A DNA stretch of 64,000 nt from Flavobacterium fluviale (GTDB lineage: Bacteria > Bacteroidota > Bacteroidia > Flavobacteriales > Flavobacteriaceae): NCBI RefSeq assembly GCF_003312915.1, contig NZ_CP030261.1, positions 3,472,001-3,536,000 of the forward strand, given 5' to 3'. This document shows positions 33,545 through 41,754 of the stretch, piece by piece. A program made the translations under genes and the position numbers. Positions within the stretch are counted from its first letter, which is position 1. Every line of letters starts with the position of its first letter. The notes under the pieces were generated by a model. The model was not told the DNA's origin and did no database searches. It saw nothing but the letters and a program-made list of their open reading frames with translations.

Positions 33545-36500
33545 CTATTTTTTTACTTTTTTGCTTTTATAGTATTTTCTATATTTTGGATAAGTAACAG
33601 CTCCAATAACACTAATAGAAATCAAAGTGTAATAAACCCAGCTTAATGAATGCGCTTCTCCGCTTGCGTAAGAATGCAAACCAACTAAGTGGAAATTTAC
33701 TCCGTAATAAGTAAATAGAATTGAAACAAATGCAAACATACTCATTAAGTTGAAAAACCATTTTCCTCTTAAAGCAGGAACAAAACGGGCGTGAATTACA
33801 AATGCATAAATCATAATCGAGATTAAAGCCCAAGTTTCTTTTGGATCCCAGCCCCAGTAACGTCCCCAGCTTTCGTTTGCCCATTGTCCGCCTAAGAAGT
33901 TTCCAATAGTCAGCATGATCAAACCAATTGTTAAAGCCATTTCGTTGATATATGTAATCTCTTTTAAATTAAGTTCCATTTTGGCTTTATTTTTCTCCGT
34001 TGTAAAGAAAATTAACAGTAGTGCAACAAAACCTAGAATAAATCCTAATGCAGTTGGACCATAACTACCTACAATAACTGCAACGTGAATCATTAACCAA
34101 TACGAGTTTAAAACTGGCTGTAAGTTTGCAATTTCAGGGTCGATCCAGTTCATGTAAGCCGCCATTAAAATCATAGCAGTAACAAAAGCAGATGACGCCA
34201 CTGTTAATTTTGATTTTCTGTCAAAAGCCAATCCGAAGAACATTGTCGACCAAGCTACGTAAACGATTGATTCGTAAGCATTACTCCACGGTGCGTGGCC
34301 AGAAATATACCAGCGTGCAATTAATCCTAATGTATGAATTGCAAATAATAATCCAACTAAAACATGAAAACCATTTATGGTAATACGAAGCCATTTTTTC
34401 TCAAAGAAAATGTTCACAATAATAAAAATGAACATAAAACTTGCTACTGTAATATACCAATACGGTAATTTTTGAAAAACGTCGTATTTATTGTAAGCTA
34501 TCTCAGCGTCAATTTTCTCTTCACTTGGTCTTACTTTAGCGCCAAACTTCTTTTGAAAACCATTAATACTTTCAACTAAATTATCTGCAGTATCAAAGTT
34601 TTTGGCAATAGATCCATTGTTTAACGCACTAAAATACAATGGCAGAATTTGATTTACATAAGTAGAATCCATTCCTTTAAAGCCATTATTATTGCGTTCT
34701 AAATAAGAAACCCATTTATGATTTGGATCGTTCGGAACTGGAAATATTCTCAATATACTACCGCTTAAAGCAGATTCCATTAAGTTTACTTTTTTATCTG
34801 TTTCGATATAATCTTTCTCAAACTGGTTTGGATTTGCAGCTTTGTATGCAGCATCTAAATAAGGAGATAATTTATAATTTCCCTGCTCATCAAAGAATTT
34901 TACAAATGGCGCATATTTATCTTTAGAATCAATTCCAATAATTTTTCGGATACTATCATTTCCAGATTTAATATAAATCAAAGGAATTTGAATCCAAACC
35001 TGAGCATACTGTGTCATAGACAAGAAAACTTGATCAGAATTCATTCCATTGTATTTGTCATCGTGGCTTACTTTACGAAGTAATTCAGAAGAAAATGTAT
35101 TGATCGGTTTCATTCTACCGCCGGCATCTTGAATAATCAAACGGCCAAATTTTGCTGCATGTGCTTCTGGAGCTTTATAGATATTTAATAAAGAATCCAA
35201 TTGTTTTTTGCTTGGCGGTGCAGTAACGTGATTCGCGTGATCATTTGGATCTGCAGTATGTGCGTGATCGTGATCATGAGAATGAACATGCGGAGACTGC
35301 TGCGCAAAACCGCTCAAACTCAACATTAAAACTAAAATTGTAATTAGCTTTTCTTTTTTCTTTTTAACCGATTCTAGTTTACGTTTCAAATCACCAAAAC
35401 GAGAATGTTTTGTAAACATAATTGCCATAAGTCCTATATAAAGTAAAAAATACCCCAAATAAGTAATGTTAGTTCCCCAAAAATCATGGTTTACAGATAA
35501 AACAGTTCCTTTTTCATCTGGATCAAATGAAGACTGGAAGAAACGGTATCCTTTGTAATCTAAAACGTGATTCATAAAAATGTCATAATTGAAAGTTTCT
35601 GTAGAATCTTGAACAGTAACTTTACTTTTATAAGAAGAATAACTTTTTTCGGTACCAGGATATTTTTCTGCTATAAAATCATTCAATTTTATTTTAAAAG
35701 GTAAAATGTAGGCTTTACTTCCATAAAATAAAGAATATTCAATATTACCAATTTTAACCGTTTTAGCTTCACCAATCTGGCCTTTAGAGCCCATCAGCAT
35801 TACTTCTTTTTCTTGTCCTTCGGCTTTAACTTTTACTACCAAAGCATCTGTATGAGATTTAGCTTTAAAATCATTATTAGATTCATAATCGACTTTTCCT
35901 TTCATTGGCGGATCTGGGAACACAATACGAATATCACCGATACTATATAATGAACGCATCATTAAAGGCTGTACATTATCTTTAGTAACTTTTCCTTTAA
36001 ACTGATCTGCCATTCGCATAAATTCCCCTTCAAAAGGCGTTTGAATGGTGTATTCTTTACCAGTCGTATTAATATTAATTGCTCCGTCAGTTGGTTTATT
36101 TAAAGCAAATAAAACATTATGAATGTTCTGAACTTCACCTTCTTTAAGATAATGTTCTTCACGCCCTCCAGAACCAGCTTCGACTAATTTAAGATATAAA
36201 GTACCACTTGGATCCGGTTTAACCACTTCCTTGGCTCCCATTATATAATTAGAGTAAGTAACTTCAAACGGAGTTTCATCAAATTTCCCAGAAACACTGA
36301 AATCATTATTGGTAACAGGAGATAATAAAAGATTCTTTTCAAAAACCCTTCTTTTCATTTCTCCTTTATATTCACCATCCACAAAAATGGTCAAGAAAGT
36401 TTTATCAGAGTAAATTTGATTTTCTGCAGCGCCTTCGCGAATAGGCATCATTCCTTCATAACTAATGTAACGTGTAATAAAAGCTCCTAAAATGATGAAA

Positions 36501-36760
36501 ATAAAAGAAATATGCAGTAAGAAGGTTGCCCACTTTTCTTTTTTAAGCAGTTGATAACGTTTAATGTTTCCGAAGAAATTGATCACAAAAACCAGCATTA
36601 TCGCCTCAAACCACCAAGTATTGTAAATAAGTATTCTGGCTGTATCGGTATTGTATTTACTTTCGATAAAAGTTCCAACACCCATTGCAATTGCGAATGT
36701 TAAAAAAAGAACAGCCATTAATCGTGTAGAAAACAAAAAAGAGAATATTTTTTTATCCAT
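33545..36760 (-). CDS. ResB-CcsA fusion, cytochrome c assembly (system II)
   Basis: About 1071 residues from ATG 36760; an upstream ATG at 36871 would add 37 residues but would run through the -7 box at 36792, so I reject it. The N-terminal ~440 residues are ResB-like, with paired membrane helices at about 5-70 (FLFSTRLMAVLFLTFAIAMG). A second helix pair follows near 430-490 and leads into a His/Asp-rich segment (near 490-512). The C-terminal ~270 are CcsA-like with WWD motif WGRYWGWDPKETWALI near 965 and several helices. It should carry heme across the membrane to apocytochromes. Confidence 0.9.
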   Translation of the reverse strand: MDKKIFSFLFSTRLMAVLFLTFAIAMGVGTFIESKYNTDTARILIYNTWWFEAIMLVFVINFFGNIKRYQLLKKEKWATFLLHISFIFIILGAFITRYISYEGMMPIREGAAENQIYSDKTFLTIFVDGEYKGEMKRRVFEKNLLLSPVTNNDFSVSGKFDETPFEVTYSNYIMGAKEVVKPDPSGTLYLKLVEAGSGGREEHYLKEGEVQNIHNVLFALNKPTDGAININTTGKEYTIQTPFEGEFMRMADQFKGKVTKDNVQPLMMRSLYSIGDIRIVFPDPPMKGKVDYESNNDFKAKSHTDALVVKVKAEGQEKEVMLMGSKGQIGEAKTVKIGNIEYSLFYGSKAYILPFKIKLNDFIAEKYPGTEKSYSSYKSKVTVQDSTETFNYDIFMNHVLDYKGYRFFQSSFDPDEKGTVLSVNHDFWGTNITYLGYFLLYIGLMAIMFTKHSRFGDLKRKLESVKKKKEKLITILVLMLSLSGFAQQSPHVHSHDHDHAHTADPNDHANHVTAPPSKKQLDSLLNIYKAPEAHAAKFGRLIIQDAGGRMKPINTFSSELLRKVSHDDKYNGMNSDQVFLSMTQYAQVWIQIPLIYIKSGNDSIRKIIGIDSKDKYAPFVKFFDEQGNYKLSPYLDAAYKAANPNQFEKDYIETDKKVNLMESALSGSILRIFPVPNDPNHKWVSYLERNNNGFKGMDSTYVNQILPLYFSALNNGSIAKNFDTADNLVESINGFQKKFGAKVRPSEEKIDAEIAYNKYDVFQKLPYWYITVASFMFIFIIVNIFFEKKWLRITINGFHVLVGLLFAIHTLGLIARWYISGHAPWSNAYESIVYVAWSTMFFGLAFDRKSKLTVASSAFVTAMILMAAYMNWIDPEIANLQPVLNSYWLMIHVAVIVGSYGPTALGFILGFVALLLIFFTTEKNKAKMELNLKEITYINEMALTIGLIMLTIGNFLGGQWANESWGRYWGWDPKETWALISIMIYAFVIHARFVPALRGKWFFNLMSMFAFVSILFTYYGVNFHLVGLHSYASGEAHSLSWVYYTLISISVIGAVTYPKYRKYYKSKKVKK

Positions 36761-36791
36761 TTTTAAGGAATTACATTGTATAAAAGTGGCA

Positions 36792-36799
36792 CAAAAGTA
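36792..36799 (-). promoter_or_regulatory. -7 element of the ResB-CcsA gene
   Basis: On the minus strand TACTTTTG, a match to TAnnTTTG, 31 bp before ATG 36760. It supports that start. No TTG at a standard -33 distance. Confidence 0.45.
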
Positions 36800-37079
36800 C
36801 TTAAAAATGTTGATTTGCAGTATGTGATATTTGTTAATAAAAACCAAATATATGTAATGAAAATTAATCAAATTCTCAATTTTGTACGTTTATTTCTACA
36901 ATGATAAGCATTAGATTCTCATTGTTTTTTTAAATTTTCATCGGATAGAAATCTTAATTGTAATACTATCAGACTTTAGCTTTGGCTTTTAGAAAATAAA
37001 ACTATAGTAAAAATGATTTTATTAGATATAATCTAGCGCAAAACTTTTCGTTACAAATTATCTTTATAAAAAATAATAC
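36800..37079. other. Divergent promoter gap without a gene
   Basis: About 280 bp. AT-rich, with a small palindrome TAGATATAATCTA near 37023. No ORF of note and no repeats seen. Confidence 0.4.
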
Positions 37080-37087
37080 TAATTTTG
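37080..37087 (+). promoter_or_regulatory. -7 element very close to a start codon
   Basis: TAATTTTG, a match to TAnnTTTG, only 5 bp before ATG 37093. With +1 about 7 nt downstream, the transcript would be leaderless or nearly so. Confidence 0.4.
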
Positions 37088-37092
37088 CTCTT

Positions 37093-37854
37093 ATGATTCA
37101 GATAACAATTATTGGTTCGGGAAATGTTGCGCAACATTTGATAAAAGCTTTTGATGCTAGCAAAACTGTAGAAATTAAACAGGTTTTTTCAAGAAATAAA
37201 GAAGCTTTAAGTCATTTGGTGGCTTATGAAAAGATTGTTTCTGATTACAGTGAATTACAGACTGCTGACCTGCACATAATTGCAGTTTCAGACAATGCTA
37301 TTTCTGAAGTCTCAGAACAGCTTCCTTTTAACAATCAATTTGTTGTACATACTTCTGGAACATCTCCAATTGATGTTTTGGATGAAAAAAATCGTCGTGG
37401 TGTTTTTTATCCGCTTCAGACTTTTTCTAAAAGTAAAAACGTAGATTATTCTGTTATTCCTTTTTGTCTGGAAGCAGAAAATACAGTCGATTTTAAGCTT
37501 TTGGAATCTGTCGCTAAAAGTATTTCCACAGCTGTTTACTTGATAAACTCTGAACAGCGAAAAGCACTTCATGTGGCAGCTGTTTTTGTAAATAATTTTA
37601 CGAATCATCTTTATCAGATTGGTCAGGAAATTTGCGAAGAAAATCAAGTTCCTTTTGCAATTTTGAGGCCTTTGATTCAGGAAACAGCTGATAAAATTAA
37701 TACACTAGATCCTAATGAAGCCCAGACAGGTCCTGCAAAACGCGAAGATTCGAATACAATCAATGCGCATTTGGCTTTTTTAGAAGATGAAAACAAAAAA
37801 AATATCTATAAAATTCTAACACAATCTATACAAGATAATGGCAAAAAGTTATAA
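37093..37854 (+). CDS. DUF2520 Rossmann-fold oxidoreductase-like protein
   Basis: 253 residues. N-terminal NAD(P)-binding glycine motif (ITIIGSGNVAQHLIKAFD, 4-21), ADLHIIAVSDNAISEVSEQL, HTSGTSPIDVL, then the helical C-terminal domain (ALHVAAVFVNNFTNHLYQIG, about 155-180). This is the DUF2520 / ProC-like dehydrogenase pattern. Substrate unknown. It overlaps the KdsC gene by 17 bp, so both share a transcript. Confidence 0.88.
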   Translation: MIQITIIGSGNVAQHLIKAFDASKTVEIKQVFSRNKEALSHLVAYEKIVSDYSELQTADLHIIAVSDNAISEVSEQLPFNNQFVVHTSGTSPIDVLDEKNRRGVFYPLQTFSKSKNVDYSVIPFCLEAENTVDFKLLESVAKSISTAVYLINSEQRKALHVAAVFVNNFTNHLYQIGQEICEENQVPFAILRPLIQETADKINTLDPNEAQTGPAKREDSNTINAHLAFLEDENKKNIYKILTQSIQDNGKKL

Positions 37855-38365
37855 AGAAATAATGAATGACATCACAACTTTTGTTTTTGATGTTGACGGC
37901 GTACTTACAGACAGTTCAGTATTTGTAACCAACGAAGGTGAAATGCTGAGAACAATGAATATTCGTGATGGTTTTGCTATGAAAGCAGCAATCGAAAGCG
38001 GTTTCAAAGTATGCGTTATTTCTGGCGGAAGCAATGAAGGTGTCCGTATTCGTCTTCAAAATTTAGGTATTACTGATATCCATTTAGGATCTCCTGATAA
38101 AGTAAAAACTTTTCAAGAATACACTGAGGCTTATAATATTAAACAGGAAAATGTGTTGTATATGGGAGATGATATTCCTGACTTTCATGTTATGAAATTA
38201 GTTGGGCTTCCTACCTGTCCCCAAGATGCAGCTCCAGAAATTAAAAATATCAGCCGTTATATTTCACACGTAAAAGGCGGACGCGGCGCTGTAAGAGATG
38301 TTATCGAACAGGTTATGAAAGTGCAGGGAAAATGGATGGAATATTTTAATGGAAAACACGATTAG
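37838..38365 (+). CDS. kdsC: 3-deoxy-D-manno-octulosonate 8-phosphate phosphatase, HAD type
   Basis: 175 residues, standard KdsC length. HAD motif I is FDVDGVLTD (D18, D20), motif II ISGGSNEG, then KVKTFQEYTEAYNIKQ and motif IV MGDDIPDFHVM. It removes phosphate from KDO 8-P in LPS inner-core synthesis, which fits a Gram-negative envelope. Cytosolic tetramer by family. Starts inside the DUF2520 gene (17-bp overlap). Confidence 0.93.
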   Translation: MAKSYKEIMNDITTFVFDVDGVLTDSSVFVTNEGEMLRTMNIRDGFAMKAAIESGFKVCVISGGSNEGVRIRLQNLGITDIHLGSPDKVKTFQEYTEAYNIKQENVLYMGDDIPDFHVMKLVGLPTCPQDAAPEIKNISRYISHVKGGRGAVRDVIEQVMKVQGKWMEYFNGKHD

Positions 38366-38442
38366 TTCACAGTCACAGTCGCAGTTTTCAGTTAAAAAAA
38401 CCTTTGAACCTTTGTTCCTCAGAACCTTTGCAACTTAAAAAA
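38366..38442. repeat. Composite intergenic repeat (copy 1)
   Basis: Begins with GTCGCAGTTTTCAGT, then AACCTTTGAACCTTTG and CCTTTGCAACTT, ending a few A before the next ATG. A second copy in the same relation to its downstream gene is at 54455-54536. Confidence 0.55.
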
Positions 38443-39369
38443 ATGAAATACCTAAAACTTATTCGTTATCAAAACTTATTAATGCTTGCTTTTATGCAGC
38501 TTATATTTCGTTATGCCTTTTTAAAACAGCAGAATATTCCATTAGCTTTATCAGACTGGCAATACGGATTATTGGTTTTGAGTACTGTTTTACTGGCAGC
38601 AGCGGGTTATGTCATTAACAATATTTATGATGTTGGAACAGACAGTATCAATAAACCTAATAATGTTGTGGTTGGCAGAGGAATAACAGAAACAGCTGCT
38701 TATAATATTTACATTGGTTTAAATATTTCTGGTGTTGCCATTGGTTTTCTGTTATCGAATATTATTTTGAGGCCGACATTTGCGTCGCTTTTTATACTAA
38801 TTGCTTCTCTGTTGTATTTTTACGCAACAACTTTAAAACAAATCATGATTCTGGGCAATTTTGTAGTTGCGCTGCTTCTTGCTGTAAGTGTTTTAATGAT
38901 TGGTGTTTTCGATCTTTTTCCAGCGACTACCAGCGAAAATCAAGCTCAAATGGCGAGTCTTTTTTCCATTTTGACGGATTATGCCCTATTTGCTTTTATG
39001 GTTAATTTTATTCGTGAAATTGTTAAAGATATTGAAGATGTAAATGGCGATTACAATCAAGGATTGAATACATTACCTATTGCTATTGGAATTAACAGGG
39101 CTGCAAAAATTGCTTTAGGGTTTGCAGTTATTACCTTTATATTGTCAGCACTTTATTGCAATACCTATTTTATGGAAAACAAGCTTTATATTGCTGTTTT
39201 GTATTGGTTTGCTGCCGTTTTGGCTCCTTTATTATATTTCATTGTAAAAATATTTACGGCCAAATCTCAAAAAGATTTTCACCATTTGAGTACCATTCTA
39301 AAACTTATCTTATTCTTCGGAATTTTATCTATATTGGTTATTGCCTTAAACATCAAATACAATGCTTAG
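38443..39369 (+). CDS. UbiA-family prenyltransferase (geranylgeranylglycerol-phosphate type)
   Basis: 308 residues from ATG 38443; the upstream TTG at 38404 lies inside repeat DNA and would give an unlikely N-terminus. About nine membrane helices. First Asp motif NNIYDVGTDSINKPNN (near 59-74), second FIREIVKDIEDVNGDYNQG (near 188-206). Family members attach isoprenyl groups to acceptors; the flavobacterial type is often annotated as geranylgeranylglycerol-phosphate geranylgeranyltransferase. The acceptor is not proved. It overlaps maf by 8 bp (ATGCTTAG), so both are co-translated. Confidence 0.82.
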   Translation: MKYLKLIRYQNLLMLAFMQLIFRYAFLKQQNIPLALSDWQYGLLVLSTVLLAAAGYVINNIYDVGTDSINKPNNVVVGRGITETAAYNIYIGLNISGVAIGFLLSNIILRPTFASLFILIASLLYFYATTLKQIMILGNFVVALLLAVSVLMIGVFDLFPATTSENQAQMASLFSILTDYALFAFMVNFIREIVKDIEDVNGDYNQGLNTLPIAIGINRAAKIALGFAVITFILSALYCNTYFMENKLYIAVLYWFAAVLAPLLYFIVKIFTAKSQKDFHHLSTILKLILFFGILSILVIALNIKYNA

Positions 39370-39946
39370 AGAAAAACTAAAAAAATATAAAATCATTTTA
39401 GCATCTGGTTCTCCACGTAGACAGCAGTTTTTTAAAGATTTAGATCTTGACTTTGAAATTCGCTTAAAAGATGTTGAAGAAATTTATCCGCCCGAATTAA
39501 AAGCTGTTGAAATAACCGATTATCTGGCTGAACTAAAAGCCAAAGCTTTTGAAGGTGAATTGAAAGAAAATGAAATTCTAGTAACCAGCGATACGATTGT
39601 CTGGCATCAGAATAAAGCATTAGGGAAACCAAAAAATGCAGAGGAAGCTTTTGCTATGATCAAATCGATGTCAAATACAACGCATGATGTGATTACTTCT
39701 GTTTGTTTTAAAACAACTGAATCTTCTACCCTATTACATGATGTTACAAAAGTTACTTTTAATGATTTATCAGATGAAGCAATTTTATATTACATCGAAA
39801 ATTATAAACCTTACGATAAAGCTGGAGCTTATGGAATTCAGGAATGGTTTGGTTTTATGGCAGTTGCAAAAGTTGAAGGTTCTTACACCAATGTTATGGG
39901 ACTTCCAACAGCAAAAGTTTACGAATTTTTGACTACATTAGTTTAA
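39362..39946 (+). CDS. Maf-family nucleotide pyrophosphatase
   Basis: 194 residues. ILASGSPRRQQFF (14-26) is the Maf signature, DTIVWHQNKALGKPKN follows near 77-92 and FNDLSDEAILYYIEN near 135. Maf proteins hydrolyse dTTP/UTP or modified nucleotides to monophosphates, acting as house-cleaning enzymes and influencing division. Cytosolic. It overlaps the prenyltransferase gene by 8 bp and is followed by the MscS gene after 11 bp. Confidence 0.93.
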   Translation: MLREKLKKYKIILASGSPRRQQFFKDLDLDFEIRLKDVEEIYPPELKAVEITDYLAELKAKAFEGELKENEILVTSDTIVWHQNKALGKPKNAEEAFAMIKSMSNTTHDVITSVCFKTTESSTLLHDVTKVTFNDLSDEAILYYIENYKPYDKAGAYGIQEWFGFMAVAKVEGSYTNVMGLPTAKVYEFLTTLV

Positions 39947-39957
39947 AAAAATTATTT

Positions 39958-40488
39958 ATGTTTTCCTTTAAAGAGTATAGCCGCGAAATATTTGTTACCA
40001 TAATTCTTGTTTTAGTACTAATTGTACTTCGAGTTTTAATTGCCAATTTAATAAGACGTTTTGCTGCTACAAGTCATTTGTTTGAAAACCGCACCAACTT
40101 AGTTATTAAGTATATCAATATCTTGATGAATATCTTAATTACAACTAGTTTGATTGTTGTCTGGGGTGTAGAAACGCAGGATATTTTTATTACCATTTCA
40201 TCAATTGCCACTGTAATTGGAGTTGCCATGTTTGCCCAATGGTCTATTTTAAGCAATGTAACTTCTGGAATGATTTTATTTTTCTCTTTTCCTTTTAGAA
40301 TTGGAGACACCATAAAAATCCATGATAAAGATTTTCCCATCGAAGCAGAAATCGAAGATATTAATACTTTTCACGTTAGTTTAAAAACCAAGGAAGGAGA
40401 AAAGATTATCTTTCCAAATAATTTATTGCTGCAAAAGGGAATTTCAATAATTCCTGCAAAATACGAAGAAAGAGAATTCTTTGATTAA
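39958..40488 (+). CDS. Small MscS-type mechanosensitive channel
   Basis: 176 residues. Two membrane helices (TIILVLVLIVLRVLIANLI, and IVVWGVETQDIFITISSIA with the pore helix VAMFAQWSILSNVTSGMILF), then a beta-domain (FPFRIGDTIKIHDKDFPIEA, IIFPNNLLLQKG) as in MscS. Shorter than E. coli MscS (286), lacking the C-terminal cage domain. Inner membrane. Last gene of the run starting at DUF2520. Confidence 0.88.
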   Translation: MFSFKEYSREIFVTIILVLVLIVLRVLIANLIRRFAATSHLFENRTNLVIKYINILMNILITTSLIVVWGVETQDIFITISSIATVIGVAMFAQWSILSNVTSGMILFFSFPFRIGDTIKIHDKDFPIEAEIEDINTFHVSLKTKEGEKIIFPNNLLLQKGISIIPAKYEEREFFD

Positions 40489-40591
40489 AAGTTCTAATGG
40501 GAATTGTATAACGCCGAGAAGAAAAGCTAGAACAGAATAGAGCAAATAAAGTGTAATATTTGTTTTATAAATTCAGCAAAATCTTCAAAAA

Positions 40592-41692
40592 ATGAATCGG
40601 CCAATTACTTTACCTTTTTATGCAAAACTTTCCTTTATACTTGTTATTTTAATCTGTTTTGCGTTTATCTTTTGTACCGGAAAAGATATAATTACTCCAG
40701 TTTTAATGGCATTTTTATTTGCCGTTTTACTGCTTCCCATTTTTACATTTTTAAATACAAAATTTAAATTTCCAAGACACCTTGCGGCCATAGTCTGCCT
40801 TTTGATTTTTTTATCTTTTATTGTCGGAATTTTGGTTTTCATTTCCTATCAGGTCACTTATATGGCCAATGATTTTGGAACAATCAAGAAAAATGCTAAT
40901 TCTTTTATCATTGAAATTCATAAGTTTATTAGAGAAAATTTTCAAGTAAGTATTGGCGAGCAAAAAAAATATTTGGACACCGTTACCAAAGATTCTGTTA
41001 AAAATGGCCAGGCTACGATAATCTCTTCGATAATATCTATCAGCGATGTTCTTTTGGATAGTACTATTATCGTAATTTATACGTTTCTGTTTCTAATATA
41101 TAAAGAACATTTTAAATTGTTTTTAGCAAAGTTGATAAGTCCGCAGAATCATACTGTTTTAAAAGATATTCTTTCGCAGATAAAAGTTTCTGTAAACAAC
41201 TATATTGTTAGTTTGATTATTGAAATGCTTGTTGTTTCTGTACTTACAGGTCTAGGTTTATGGATTATAGGCATTAAATATTTTATACTGCTTGGACTGA
41301 TAACGGGTATTTTAAATCTAATTCCCTACATAGGGATTTTAATTGCCGGAGTTATTACCGTTTTAGCTTCTTTAACCGGTTCAGCAGATACGTCTGTGAT
41401 TTTAGGAATTCTAATCGTGAATATAATTGTTCAGTTTATTGACAATAACTTACTTGTGCCGTTAATTATTAATTCTAAAGTAGAAATCAATGCATTTGTT
41501 TCTATTATGGGAATTATTGTTGGAGGCGCTGCAGCTGGAATCGCGGGCATGTTTTTAGCCATTCCGCTTTTAGCTATTTTAAAAATTATATTTGATCGAA
41601 TTGAATCCCTTTCGCCTTGGGGTTATTTAATGGGAAATCATGTACCGCGGAAATTTAGATGGAGAACCAGAAAAGCAGCAGTTAATAATTAA
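40592..41692 (+). CDS. AI-2E/PerM-family transporter
   Basis: 366 residues, about eight membrane helices: paired N-terminal helices, a hydrophilic loop (about 95-150, FGTIKKNANSFIIEIHKFIR), then the family's hydrophobic half (LGLITGILNLIPYIGILIAG, NIIVQFIDNNLLVPLIINSK, GGAAAGIAGMFLAIPLLAIL). The family includes TqsA and Na+/H+ antiporters; substrate not assignable. Separate from the preceding MscS gene by a 103-bp gap. Confidence 0.88.
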   Translation: MNRPITLPFYAKLSFILVILICFAFIFCTGKDIITPVLMAFLFAVLLLPIFTFLNTKFKFPRHLAAIVCLLIFLSFIVGILVFISYQVTYMANDFGTIKKNANSFIIEIHKFIRENFQVSIGEQKKYLDTVTKDSVKNGQATIISSIISISDVLLDSTIIVIYTFLFLIYKEHFKLFLAKLISPQNHTVLKDILSQIKVSVNNYIVSLIIEMLVVSVLTGLGLWIIGIKYFILLGLITGILNLIPYIGILIAGVITVLASLTGSADTSVILGILIVNIIVQFIDNNLLVPLIINSKVEINAFVSIMGIIVGGAAAGIAGMFLAIPLLAILKIIFDRIESLSPWGYLMGNHVPRKFRWRTRKAAVNN

Positions 41693-41754
41693 ATAGAAAA
41701 TCTATTTATTCCTTATATTCTTAAACACTCAAACTATTAGACGAAAATTACCGA

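Noticed and set aside
36761-36871. Longer N-terminus for the ResB-CcsA protein (ATG 36871)
   Set aside because: It would run across the -7 box at 36792 and adds a sequence unlike the family's start.
38404-38442. TTG start for the prenyltransferase
   Set aside because: Inside a repeat; ATG 38443 gives the typical start of the family.
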